Assembly: GCF_025766255.1 (NCBI RefSeq)
Contig: NW_026516858.1
Span: 1-58,004, forward strand
Source of the DNA: Zychaea mexicana
Lineage: Eukaryota; Mucoromycota; Mucoromycetes; Mucorales; Lichtheimiaceae
Length of the DNA stretch: 58,004 bases
Direction: 5' to 3'
Below, piece by piece: positions 37,190 through 48,114 of this stretch. The position numbers and the translations under genes are program-made. Under the pieces are notes generated by a model. That model was not told the DNA's origin. It did not search any database and worked only from the letters and a program-made list of their open reading frames with translations. How positions within the stretch are numbered: position 1 is the stretch's first letter; every line of letters begins with the position of its first letter.

Positions 37190-37616
37190 AGCAAAAGTGA
37201 TGAAATAGAAGTGTGGGAGTTCAACAACCAGGGATTATACGTCTGGCACCACAAAAGATGTTCCTTTTAGTAGGATAAGAGAAAAGATAAAACTAAGTGT
37301 AAAAGAAGCTAAAGAACTGAACTGAACTGTTTATTATTCGGTACAAAATATTGGTCTATTTATACTAATTCTATTACAATATCTTTGACTAATCTAATTA
37401 GTCCTTTATCCAATGGATACCGCAACAGTGCGAAATGGTTTTGCACTTGGTGAGTTGGTTTTGCACCTAGTGTGAGTTGTTTTTGTACTCGCAGTAAAAG
37501 TAGTATTACGCAGTAAACGTATTGCTGCGGGTGTGAGAAAAATTTGCACTCGAGGTTGCACCAAGACTGTGATTGAGCGTAAAGGACGACAAGGTGGGTT
37601 ACAATATGCCAAAACA
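37190..37616 (-). mobile_element. Possible solo-LTR fragment
   Basis: On the minus strand this AT-rich stretch starts TGTTTTGGCA, contains TATAAATAG and about 30 bp later AATAATAAA, an arrangement like promoter and poly(A) signals in an LTR. No target duplication was found and the far end is not defined. Low confidence. Confidence 0.25.
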
Positions 37617-37744
37617 TGTAATATACCAGATGGGCTTACTTATGTAATCAACGCACGCTATACTGGACTTTATATGCGTACACGAGGTATCAAGCAAAAA
37701 TGAGAAACTTCTTTTCCTTCCTTTTCATAACCACTTACCACAAT

Positions 37745-38504
37745 ATGGTTCTGTGTGCGATCTGTAACGATCAAGAAAGCAAATACAAATGTCCAACGTG
37801 CAAAGCACCATAGTACGTTTAGCCAATTATCTCCATTTGATTCTTATTTGTGAAATAACAAATGAATACATTCTGAACAATTGTGCAAAACCAGTTGCTC
37901 GATCGCATGCTTCAAAAACCACATGTGTAAGCTGCTCTTTCTCGTGTTACCTTACTACTATGTGCAAACCTGCTTATCTCCGAGCCTTTTAACATACATT
38001 AGTAGAGCCATGGCAGCCAGCACCAGCAACAACACCTACATTATCATCTTCTTCAGCAGGCTCGCGATTTCTAAATTCTAGTTTGTGTCTCTTTGGCAGG
38101 AATTTAAAGGACTTGATTTGCATTATCTTTGATAGGTGTTGAAAGAAAGCAGTTGGCAGTAGAAAATGCCGATGAAGACGACCCGAGTCGTTTAACAGAA
38201 AACCAGCTTACATCATTAGGTATGTAAAACGCAATATATGAAAAAGAAAGGAGATGTATACAAAAAGGAAAGAAAAAACTATGGCTGTAACCCATACAAT
38301 ATGTATAATAATGGAATAGCACATTCGTCCGACATAGCCATATATCTTCAAGACCCCCAGATACGTGACTGGGTTGCACGGATCGACCGGTCGACTGAGG
38401 CCGAGAAAGACTTAGAAGATGCACGGGCAGCTGATCCAAAGCTTGATGCATTCATCCAATTGCTTCTCAAAACGGTCATGAGCGTAACACTAATTGTTTC
38501 TTGA
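37745..38504 (+). CDS. Zinc-finger HIT protein, ZNHIT3-like
   Basis: Five exons, 37745-37812, 37895-37926, 38003-38080, 38136-38219 and 38320-38504, all GT-AG with matching phases, give 148 residues (human ZNHIT3 155). The N-terminal zf-HIT reads CAIC, CPTCKAPYCSIACFKNH, giving six Cys and one His; the eighth ligand, usually a Cys a few residues later, is not present in this model. The C-terminal half (LTENQLTSLAHSS, YLQDPQIRDWVARID, DAFIQLLLKTV) matches the ZNHIT3/Hit1 pattern, including the conserved D/NPxLRxL helix. ZNHIT3 with NUFIP assembles box C/D snoRNPs through the R2TP pathway. Exon 3 uses a weak GTTTGT donor and is the least certain part. Confidence 0.72.
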
Positions 38505-38824
38505 CAAATTATGATAAAAACAACATTTTTCGGCTCAGGTGGTGTAAAGGAAAATGGATAAGAATAGTTTTTTTGGAGCATACATTGAGGAAAGAAAAAG
38601 GGTTGGCCATAAGAAAAGGAAGGGGAACATAGCAGCGCTCAGAAATAAGAGGTTTTAGAAGAGAAAAAAGAAGAATTGAAAGGGGAGAGATGGACATATG
38701 GTTAGCCAAAGGAAAAAAAGAATAACATATGAATAACAGAGATTGAAGTCAAAGAAGACCAAGAGTAAGAAACGAGAGCAAAAACAAAGAGTGTAGCCGA
38801 AAGAGGATCTAGTTGTAGTCATCG

Positions 38825-39571
38825 TCATTGTTGTCTTTTTTGATCGCGTAAGAGATCCTGCTGTGGCGATGACATGCTGTTTGCTGGCGGATATGCTGCA
38901 GGCGTGTACTGGTGGGCTGTTGGAATTGGTCGCTCGCTCACCAGCTTTGCCAACCGTCCTTCACTCTTCTCTACGACTAAGGCCTTAAGCCACTTGATTT
39001 CACGCTCCAGATCCTGAATATTCATATTAGCCTCCATCCGCTTGCTCTTTTCGGTCATCTCAAAAGCAGTTCGCTGGAGTGCCTGTTCACGCAACCCTGA
39101 GACGAACGCTTGCAGCGGTGTTGCGCTTGCGCTTATCGTCCTTGGTAAGCTTTGATTGGTTCTGTTGCTGCTCTTGAGCATGCTTGGGCTTGCCGTGGCG
39201 GTAATCTTCCTCTGGACTGCTCGTTGTTTCAGAAGATAATGTCGTTGCCGTTGGTGGCGATAACGCGTTGTTGCTGTGGTGATGACTGATGGCACTGCTG
39301 GTCGTATCATAGCAATATCATACAGATTGCCATCATTTCCATGGCTGTTATAACTACCATGGCAATCGTTACCCCAGCAATAGCTATCGTCGAAGACTGA
39401 AGCTGGCGGCACATCCTGCGAGGACTGCGTGTCGGCAAAGAAATCAAGGTCTTGCTGCATCTCTGTTTAGGTCAAGAAAGAGATAGGATCCAATAGCAGG
39501 TTCAACGATTCGACGCCTTGCTGTTGTTGCTCTGCTAGCGGCGGTATTAGCGGAAAAGATTGGGATTGCAT
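38825..39571 (-). pseudogene. bZIP transcription factor relic
   Basis: From ATG 39571 a frame gives an N-terminus with QQQQGVESLNLLLDP but stops after about 36 codons. A second frame (39460-38825) carries the zipper LREQALQRTAFEMTEKSKR and LEREIKWLKALV. The basic region DKRKRNTAASVRLRV lies just upstream of the zipper but in a different frame, and the linking Lys run expected before LREQAL is missing. The DNA-binding and dimerisation parts cannot be made as one protein. The parts match fungal bZIP proteins with RKRNTAASARFR-type basic regions. A sequencing error is the alternative. Confidence 0.75.
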
Positions 39572-41395
39572 CGCTTATTGAGGCGACTGATTCATACAAT
39601 TATTCTATGTGTCTTCTTTTTTTAAAAACGGATTTCTTTGTTGAATGCAACGAGAGTGTGAGAGTGAGAAAGAGTTAAGAAAGATTGAGGAAGCAGAAAG
39701 AAAGAGGGGAAGAAACCGAAGAAAAAGAAACCACTACATAGACAATGGTAAGTTACCTTGAATTATATAGTACAGCAAATATAATAAAATACACACAATA
39801 ACAACTGGAGCGAGAAAAATGGAAACCCAGAGTAAGTCGTAAACTTCAAATGAGAAACAAACAAGAAAGGCGAGTGGTAACAATATAAATATATGTGCTC
39901 ATGGAAGCCAGTCCATGGGACGACAGCGGAGCGACACAAGAAGAACGCCAGTGTATACTTCCAAGAACGTCATCTGATAACTGTCTTGTTCGACCACGAA
40001 AACAAAGGCGGCGATCTCTAGGCTCACTGTCATATTAGCAAGCGCACTGTACTTTAAAAAAATTTTGAGAGCAAGACTAGCGAATAGCCATCCGTTCCTA
40101 GCTTTGCGTCGAATATGCACTTTTAAAATAATAACAGCTTTATTTTATTCAAAAAAGTTATTTATATAGCCAAAAGAAGTACTACAAGTTGTTACAAGAA
40201 GCATTATACAACGACTTTGCATGCTTGTATCATGCAACACAGTCATCCTCAGCTACTCGTTTAACACGTTCAGTTATTCTCCGGATCAATTGATCTTTCT
40301 CACTTGACTTGTATCTTTGAACACCTATCATGATAATAACATTAAGCTTGATAGCAATATTGCTGCCCAAATGCCATACTTATTCAGCTTCACCTTCGAC
40401 CAGGACTGTTCTATTGAATTGAGAAAGGGAGAATAGGGGAGTCAGGTAAGTGCATTTGCAGGTCGCCCGCAACACTTTTGATAGGATGTGTGAAGCCCGT
40501 CAAATAAACGATTTCTGCAGTATCGTTGTAGGCCGGATCGTGTGTCGGAAAACGCAATAAAAGCTCACAAAAGACCAAAGCTAAAAGGGTGATATATTCA
40601 AGGAAAGGGGTGTAGGTTGATATAGCTCTTTCAGAACCGGGGAGATCTGATGACAAACGGGTTCTTCAGTCCAAATAAACCCACTAATCACCACAAGAAA
40701 ACTCGAAAGAACTCTGTTGTTTATTGCGTGACGGGAAAGTGTTACATATTGGCGGCACCGTCTACGTCACTCACATCAGGACTGGATTCGTCATTCGCTA
40801 CAAAAGTTTCTTTTTTCTTTTTTCTTTACTACACCTCCCTCCTTTCTTTTTATCTTTATATTTTATTTTCTAATGGCATCAGGTGGCCCGCGCCTACGTG
40901 CTGCGATGGATTGTGCATCAGATGGCCTCGCGCCTGCGTACGCGCGAGATAACCCAGCTCTTGGGTGCCTCGATTCACTGTTCTTTACAATGAATTGATG
41001 TGCATCAGATGGCCTCGCCCCTACGTACCCGTGAGATAACCCAGATCTTGGGTGCCTCGATCCATTGTCTTTTAAATCTCCTCATTTTCTCCCTTTTAAC
41101 ACACACACACACACACAGAAAACACACTCAAAAGTATTGAATGGTAGTGGAAGACTTGTATCTTACACACGCTTTTTTATTTATTTATTAGATTATGCTT
41201 TTCTTGACGTCAAGATCATGGGTTGGAGAAACGAACTGAATAAAGAACACGGTACAATAATGGTATACTGGATAGGTTTTTTTACCAGGTAAAAAAATAA
41301 AAAACAGTGGTGAAAGAGAGGGATCGAGGACGATTTTACTGTACGGTTAGAAATGGAAAATGACTAGATGGATAGATATTTATTAACGACGACTC
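39572..41395. other. Stretch without supported gene
   Basis: Short frames only. The minus frame 40411-40656 has conserved-looking wording (THDPAYNDTAEIVYLTGFTHP) but no family that I recognise. The direct repeats at 40876-41072 are listed separately. Confidence 0.4.
40876..41072 (+). repeat. GC-rich direct repeats, ~88-bp spacing
   Basis: Two longer copies, beginning near 40914 and 41002, share GCATCAGATGGCCTCGC, then CCTGCGTACGCGCGAGATAA (with changes) and TTGGGTGCCTCGAT. A third partial copy starts near 40877 with GCATCAGGTGGCCCGCGCCT. The units are GC-rich against AT-rich flanks and contain CGTACGCG and GAGATAACCCAG, possibly protein-binding sites or a decayed duplication. They encode MASRLRTREITQLLGASIH-like peptides if read, without known homology. 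Confidence 0.75.
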
Positions 41396-42732
41396 GGCCA
41401 TCATGACGTGGGCCTTTTTGCAGACCGGAATACACGCCTCCTTCCCTGATATGCGGCACGACATCTGGACCCCGGCGCCATAGCAACGGATGCAATGTCT
41501 CTTACATGAGCCTCCTTGTGCAAGATCGCTCGCGAAGCCGTACGAGCGACGATAGCAATACCTTACTGGTAGGTAGCGATATGGTTTCCACTCCTGCTTC
41601 GCCTCGCATCCGGGCCTCCACTGATTTTAAATCCTCAACATCACGTCCAGTTGACATCCTTCGCAACCTCCTCGTAGACCAATCCGAGCTGATGAATGGG
41701 CGTTTGGCAGCTATCAGGAATCGTTTTGCAGGACGAGGCCTTTCTGAGGCAGCATTGACCTTACTCTGTGAACCCCTGCTTCGTAAATCATCTACAAATC
41801 GCACCTATTTTGGAGGCCAGCGTCGTTTCGTCTGGTGGGCCTTGCATGCTGGCGTCAATGTCAACAACTATACCGTCGAGGAGCTTATCAACTTTCTTTC
41901 AGCAGCGCATCAGCAAGGCGACAGTTGGAGCACCATCAAGCTTTTACACACTGGTGTTTTGATCTTCCATGTCAATGCCGCGCCAATCCGCCGACATCCA
42001 GATTTATAACAACTACTAGCTCGTTTCACCAAGGACGCACCTCCTCGCTCGAATTCCAAACCCAATCTTGATCTCACCGCTACTTTGCAACATCTTGCGC
42101 GTCTTCAGTCCTCTGCGTCAACCCTTTGGCCAGACTCAATGAAATGGCAGCTTTTCTTTTAACGACTGCTGCTTTTCTGCGTCCTTCGCATTTACATCGT
42201 CTTCAGTTGACCAAATGCCGTGACGTTATCAACACCGTTTACATCTTTGTTCTCTTGCCCCGAAGGAGACTCGCAGCGGTCGACCCATTGTTAAGCATCT
42301 CATTGTCTACCAATTACCTGGCGATTCTGCACTGTGTCCAGTGGCAGCAGTCGAAGCCTTACGGGATCATCCTGATGCAGCATCCGGACCCTGTGATTCG
42401 TTGTTCGTTAATAGCATTCGAGTGTCTAGTGCAGTCAAGGTCTCTACTATTTCGGGTTGGAATAACGGCTCCTGGCTCGTTCATCAACATCAGCATCAGC
42501 TTCTGATTCGGCGAACGGTCTACCTTCTTTACGTCCGGTGGCATGTACCTTGACACTGAGCAACGAATCCTCCTTCGATGATGTCCTAGCTATGGGTAAT
42601 TGGTCTTCACGAAGAGTTTTCGATAATCATTACCGTTGTACTATTCAATTTCCCGAATTGGTTCTGTTTCATTTTGCTACAATAAAGCTGAGAGAGATGG
42701 TCACAGCACTTGATGATTTCTGGTTCGGCTAG
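41396..42732 (+). mobile_element. DIRS-like retroelement relic with tyrosine recombinase
   Basis: 41396-41500 reads LFADRNTRLLP and RHLDPGAIATDAMSL, like the RNase H tail of DIRS elements. An open frame at 41506-42009 then gives the N-terminal, core-binding part of a tyrosine recombinase (LSEAALTLL, NRTYFGGQRRFVWW). After frame changes come AAFLRPSHLHRLQL (first catalytic Arg box), CPVAAVEALRDHP, and MGNWSSRRVFDNHYR, which holds the active-site Tyr. Combining RNase H with a tyrosine recombinase is the mark of DIRS retrotransposons, whereas Cryptons have the recombinase alone. Frameshifts and a deletion between the two parts show the copy is dead. No terminal repeats were found. Confidence 0.8.
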
Positions 42733-42742
42733 TCCTTAGGAC

Positions 42743-43776
42743 TAGGGATCCGCACGGTTCGGTTCGGTTCGGTTCTTGAAGGGAACCGAACCGAACCGTC
42801 CAAAGTAAGAACCGAACCGACTAGAACCGATGAGAACCGTAGAACCGAAGAATCGAACCGAAGAATCGAACCGAAGAACCGAACCCGTCATGTATATAAA
42901 AAAGGCAAAATCCAGTATCTTTGAATGAAAATGTATGTGTGTTCAAATATCGTGGTATACTTGAATATCGCAGTAAAAAAGAATAGTTTATTATTGTACG
43001 TTGAACAGCGATTTCAAAATGAATAAGAGAAACAGAATGTAAACATTTAATATACAATGTGGGTCATTGCATGGTTAAAAGATTAAAGCACAGTTTTCAC
43101 AAAAAAAAGTGGAGCTTATAGTACTAGAGCGACGTAGTATTACTAGTACAATACGTTATTGTAACATTGGAGGAACCAAACCACAACCGGCAGTACACAC
43201 AGCTACTGTGTCTCTACGCGTGTATAGTGTCTCATAAAAGGCAAAGTGTCAATGGGTAAGATAATTCTGTTATGGGCCCCAGGATGCGCAATCTCAGACA
43301 GAATGCACAAACTTGATAAAACTGATCGAGAAGCCAAGATAAATCTAGTAAAGTAGTACGTCATGGAGAAAATGCATTGTGGGTAGCAAAGTAGAGGAAC
43401 AAGTAATGATGCGCGTTATGGGCAGAGAAAGCAAGCTGCTGTCAAACGAAGTGTTTCTTTTTTGTTCTTCTCTTCTTTACTATTTTTCCCTCCCTTCTGC
43501 TTTTGCAAGTTTGTTAAGTTTTTGAATAAAGTATGGCTTGCAAATACACTACTTCTTGGTCTTTTATAAGGAGTAACATTGTTCGTAACTTCCATTATAG
43601 CCTACTTTATACTAACTACCAAAATCGCCAAATGCAATCTTCTGCCTCTCGGTTCTTGGGTTCTACGCATACAAAACCGGTTCGGTTCCGGTTCGGTTCT
43701 TGGTAGGAACCGAACCACATTTTCTCGGTTTCGGTTCGGTTCGGTTCCGGTTCTACGGTTCTGATACGGATCCCTA
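42743..43776. mobile_element. Non-autonomous DNA element with TAGGGATCCG ends
   Basis: Left end TAGGGATCCGCACGGTTCGG, right end (inverted) TAGGGATCCGTATCAGAACC. Next to each end lies a patch of GGTTC/GAACC pentamers (42757-42890 and 43677-43757), each able to fold back on itself. The 1-kb interior is AT-rich and has no convincing gene. Terminal TAG-GG plus subterminal repeat arrays fit the hAT superfamily, but I find no matching 8-bp target duplication (left flank CTTAGGAC, right flank CCCACTAT), so either the insertion is old or the family is different. Confidence 0.7.
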
Positions 43777-44365
43777 CCCACTATGTACAATGCAACAATA
43801 CAAGTACAAAGTGGCTTCCAGGTTTTGTATACTCAACGACAAAAGTGTAAAACGCCCACTACCAATGAGATACGCGAAATTGCAGCAAGCTTCTGGCGTG
43901 CAGCAAACGCCACACTTTTTAGTTTTATACAATAAGATTTTGCGTCAGCTAGGGAACAAATTTACCTGGTAATTTTGCGTTCCTAGTTTTGTAACTTGAG
44001 CAACAATAGTATGTGACAAAACTTGAGAAACGACTTGACTTGGCCAAGCCAAGAGATATGCAAAAATGATAGAGAGAGAAAGAGACAATGTTTATTCATG
44101 TGTGTGTGAACAAATGTATATGAAATGGTTAAGCTTTTAAGGCGATCACTTGAACTTTGATTGTTCTCTGCCAAAACAATTTTTCTACAGCTGCTGTAAC
44201 CGAATTTTTTCCTCTTTTCCGTCGCGATTCCTATGGCAACTGAACATACCCCTTTCATCACAGGTAGTTACCAGTGATACAATTTCAAATTCAATTGTTT
44301 GTATTGTAATATTTAGTGCTTATTAATCTTTCAATGTGGTAGCTACAAAAGCTTTTTTATTGCAG
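43777..44365. other. Region before the interrupted gene
   Basis: This may include further 5' exons of the interrupted gene that follows, but none could be fixed. No other feature was seen. Confidence 0.4.
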
Positions 44366-44617
44366 GCCAAGAACCGCGGGAAGTCGGTCAGACTTCAAAA
44401 AGTCATTGACCATTTAGAACATGACATTGTTTCTAGCTCTATCAGAAATGACCTACGCTGCACAAAAAGAACATATGTTTGATTAGTAAAGGAAGCGGCG
44501 GCTTCGTTAGAAATGTCAATAGTAAGTGTCAACTACTATATCTGTTTTTTTTTCTTACGCAGGTATATATATTAAACACGGACTAATGCATTGATATCTT
44601 CTAGGGAGATGAAAATG

Positions 44618-45231
44618 TGTGATAAACGTGGGTTGTGGATAGAGTAAAAAGATTGAATAAGAGACAATATGAAAATACAGTGAGAGTCAAATATGAGATG
44701 ATCTTTATTGAATGAATTCACAACCCTTTATATACTGTTGAAGATGGTGTCTAGACTTCCGTCTGGATGAACTGATGAATGGATCGCGGACATGCCGGAT
44801 TTCGGATGTTTCAAAGATGAAGAAGGATGGGAAGGTTGAGTTTGTCGGCCATGATAATGGACGTTGTCTTCCGATTGTAAAGAGTCATCTTTGCTATGAT
44901 CAGTGTGTTCCTTGTTTGGCGAAGTCTCACCTTTGTCAGTGCTGGAATTGGTATCCGCTCTTTGACAGGTACACTTCGCTCAACTCAGATAAGCTAGATT
45001 CAAAGGAAGTGCTGACTAACTCGAGAATAGGACAATGTGTATACAATGGTTGGTCCTGAGTTATTCTCGATTGGTAATCCATGTTTGAGAGATTATCGAT
45101 ATGGTGCTAATTATGTAATAATTGATTCATCCGTGTGTGTGGTGTTCTCTCTACTGCGTTCTAATGGTTACGAAGACGGCGGAGCGGGTTGAGTTGTCCG
45201 GATCAATCTCAAAGTAGTGTGGTTTACCACA
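44618..45231 (-). repeat. Left LTR (3' LTR of the Ty3 element)
   Basis: 614 bp, TG...CA ends, near-identical to the right LTR apart from several small indels in its first ~80 bp (plus strand) and a handful of substitutions afterwards. Confidence 0.95.
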
Positions 45232-45273
45232 TTACCCCCTTCCAGGTTAGATTATAACCGTTTGTCTTGAGAA

Positions 45274-47409
45274 CTAATGGAAGTTTAAAACTTCATAACG
45301 GCGAGCTTTTAAGCGTTTGCTTTGACGTGATGGACGTGTAGACGTTGAGGGCCGCGTTGCAGTACCACGTTTCGATGTAGATCGTGTCGATCGTGCGGAT
45401 CGTTTGGATGGTTGTGCAGAAGCAGTTATTGCTTTGTTCTGCATTGTTGGTGTAACAGTACCAAGCCGCGTCCAGTACTCAGCTATGCGCTGTGGGCTAC
45501 TGAACTTATCAGGAGGGAGCCAGCTGTCATCTTTTTCATCATAGCCTTCCCATCGAATTCTGTATAGGTAATTTCCACCTGACAGTTCTTTGTGGTCTAC
45601 TACTGCTTGAACAGTGTACCAATTTTTTCCTTCTTGGCGTATCTCATCAAGTGAAACAATTTCGTCTTCGGAAATTAACTTGAGTTGTGAAGGAGGAAAA
45701 TCTCTAGGCATTAAGAGTCCTTGTTCATCCATAAGAACGTATGATCCGCCTTTTGTTTCCCTGACTACGGTGTATGGTCCTTCATAAGCCGGAGCTAATT
45801 TCCCACCGCGTTTCATATCCCTAATCATCACTTTGCTGTGCGTGGGAAATTTTACTAATCTGTACTTTTTGTCAAACTTGCCCTTCTTCAAGTTGTTTTT
45901 TGCTTGTACTCTTTCAGCGATAGCTGGGAATACAACACCTGCCATTTCTTCAATGCGTCCTAGTAGCTCATCATTTGTCATTGGTCTCAGAACATCATCG
46001 TTGGCATAATTTTCAAAACCATTCATTGCTCGTGCAAACATTAGAGTGTAAGGTGAGGACCCATGTAGCTCTGTTAGTTTGGCGTTGATGGCGAGTTGTG
46101 ACACCGGGACGTACATATCCCAATCGCGTATAGCGCCTTTGATCATTTTGCGTAGCATGTTGACTGCTGTTTGTACGTGGCGTTCGGCTAAGCCATTGGC
46201 TCTAGGGTGAAACTTCGTGACTAGGCGATGAGAGAACCCTGCTTTCTCTTCCATCGTTTTCATCAGTTGGTTCACGAATTCCGTACCATGATCAGATTGC
46301 AAAAACCGCGGAAAACCATAGTTACAGAATACGTCGACAACGACGCTCGTAATGGTTTCTTGTGTTTTGTCGGGAATGGCGCGTAGAACAGTGAAACGTG
46401 TGCAGACGTCGACCATGACTAGTAAATAATTATTATTTCGATTGCTTGTCTCTAACGGACCAGCTAAATCAATTGCCCAGTGGTCACCTGGAAGGTACGC
46501 ATAAATAGGGCGAAGAGGGTGATAACCCTTTTTTACAATATTGTACTTTTGACACTCTGAACATTTCCGAACGATTTCGACCGCGTCTTTATTTATAGCA
46601 GGCCAGTGTATACCGTCCTCATGCAGTCGCGCAGTCATTGCTTCTGAACCAAAATGGCCGAAGGAATGTGCTGTCAGTAGTAAATCTTCGCGTTCGTTTT
46701 CTGGTGGTACTAGCATTTCCTGTAAATCAGCACTTGTATACGCTCGACGGTTGTATAAATGTCGGTTTTTTCTTATGCGTGGTGCATTACCCCCTTCCAG
46801 CTCTTTTTCAGTATGAAAAAGGCGAGAAAGTCGATCGGGGAGGATGTTATCCAGACCGGGTAGATGAACGATGTCGAAATTATATTCAAGCAACGTATCC
46901 AACCAGTTGAGCATCATAGGATTGGCGATTTTTTGTGTATGCAGATACGTAAGAGCTTTGTGGTCCGTGTACAGGGTGAAGTGGTTTCCCCAAAGGTATT
47001 TATGGAATTTGCGTAATGCAAATATTACGGCTCCTAGCTCTCTTTTGGTAGTACTCCAGTTTCGCTCGGACTTCGATAAAGCGCGTGCCATGAATGCGAT
47101 ATGGCGAGTCTCTCCATTGATTACTTGGTATAGGCAGGCAGCAATACCAGAGTTGGATGCATCAGTGGCAACTTGGAATGGATGGCGCAAATCCGGATAG
47201 CGAATAAATAGTAAGTGTGTGATTAACTTTTTAAGTGTGAGGAATGTGTTTTCCTGTTCGTCTGTCCAGACGTGCTCTAAAGATGTTTCATTGCGTAGCT
47301 TATCCAATGGAGCTATGATGGTGGACACTCTAGGAATATGGTCCCGGAGGTATCCTATAACTCCCAAGAAACTTTGAAGTTGTTTACCTGTACGAGGTCG
47401 CTCTATTTG
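45274..47409 (-). CDS. Ty3 pol C-terminal part: RNase H, integrase, chromodomain
   Basis: An open frame of about 700 residues (counted here from the codon after 47367). RNase H: ATDASNSGIAA (Asp69), Glu110, DHKALTYL (Asp135). Integrase: zinc motif His234/His238/Cys269/Cys272, catalytic Asp300 (HWAIDLAGP), Asp359 (LQSDHGTEF) and Glu395 (NGLAERHV). Near the C-terminus is a chromodomain (YLYRIRWEGYDEKDDSWLPP), which in chromoviruses directs integration to marked chromatin. The basic tail RSARSTRSTSKRG follows. The frame begins right after an in-frame TAG (47412-47410) that separates it from reverse transcriptase, so in a normal element both would be one polyprotein. Confidence 0.93.
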   Translation of the reverse strand, partial: QIERPRTGKQLQSFLGVIGYLRDHIPRVSTIIAPLDKLRNETSLEHVWTDEQENTFLTLKKLITHLLFIRYPDLRHPFQVATDASNSGIAACLYQVINGETRHIAFMARALSKSERNWSTTKRELGAVIFALRKFHKYLWGNHFTLYTDHKALTYLHTQKIANPMMLNWLDTLLEYNFDIVHLPGLDNILPDRLSRLFHTEKELEGGNAPRIRKNRHLYNRRAYTSADLQEMLVPPENEREDLLLTAHSFGHFGSEAMTARLHEDGIHWPAINKDAVEIVRKCSECQKYNIVKKGYHPLRPIYAYLPGDHWAIDLAGPLETSNRNNNYLLVMVDVCTRFTVLRAIPDKTQETITSVVVDVFCNYGFPRFLQSDHGTEFVNQLMKTMEEKAGFSHRLVTKFHPRANGLAERHVQTAVNMLRKMIKGAIRDWDMYVPVSQLAINAKLTELHGSSPYTLMFARAMNGFENYANDDVLRPMTNDELLGRIEEMAGVVFPAIAERVQAKNNLKKGKFDKKYRLVKFPTHSKVMIRDMKRGGKLAPAYEGPYTVVRETKGGSYVLMDEQGLLMPRDFPPSQLKLISEDEIVSLDEIRQEGKNWYTVQAVVDHKELSGGNYLYRIRWEGYDEKDDSWLPPDKFSSPQRIAEYWTRLGTVTPTMQNKAITASAQPSKRSARSTRSTSKRGTATRPSTSTRPSRQSKRLKARRYEVLNFH

Positions 47410-48114
47410 CTATATGTTGGTCACCTTCCTTGTATCTAAGGTGATGCCTTGGTCGGAAACGCAAAAGCCAAGCAAATAGACACTTTTTTGTGCAAAGTGG
47501 GATTTTTTGATGCTGATCCCCAGGTTGACCTTGGTGAGTTGATCGATGACCACTACCACATGTTTAGCGTGTTCCTCTATTGAATCTGAGTATATGATAA
47601 TATCTTCAATGAAGTTACTCACGTGATCCTGCATCCCTTGGAATAAGGTAGACATGCATTTTTGGAAAACAAATGAAATGTGACGGATTCCAAAGCAACA
47701 TCCGCGATGCATGTATTGGACACCATCGAAGGTGAAGGATGTGATAGGTCTGTGTGGTTTATAGATGGGTAATCTGTTGTAGGCGACGTTATGTCAATGG
47801 TGGTCATTACCTTACATTTGTGTAACCGCGAGAAAATGTCCCGACACAGAGGTATTTCATTCCATATTTTGCAAGTGTTTATTTATATGACGAGTGTTAA
47901 GGCAGACTCGACGTTTGTCATTTGTATAATTACCGAATTCATCTTTCTTGGGTGTGAGAGTGAGTGGGCTATTCCATCTAGTGTTAGCTAGTGCTTGTAC
48001 TATAGTACCATTCTCTAACCATGTATTAATAGTGTCTCGCACAGTTTGTGTATGTGCAATTGGTAAATCATACTGCCGATGCCAAGATATCAATCCTTCT
48101 GGCATATCAAGCAT
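47410..48114 (-). pseudogene. Ty3 reverse transcriptase part, broken
   Basis: Two segments in different frames: the N-terminal part (DLPIAHTQTVRDTI, WNSPLTLTPKKDE, RVCLNTRHINKHL) and the palm/thumb part (FIEDIIIYSDS, KSHFAQKSVYLLGF, GITLDTRKVTNI). The catalytic box reads F-I-E-D instead of the usual F/Y-x-D-D, so even the intact stretch should be inactive. A frameshift lies between the parts near 47.7-47.86 kb, and an in-frame TAG ends the second. Confidence 0.88.
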
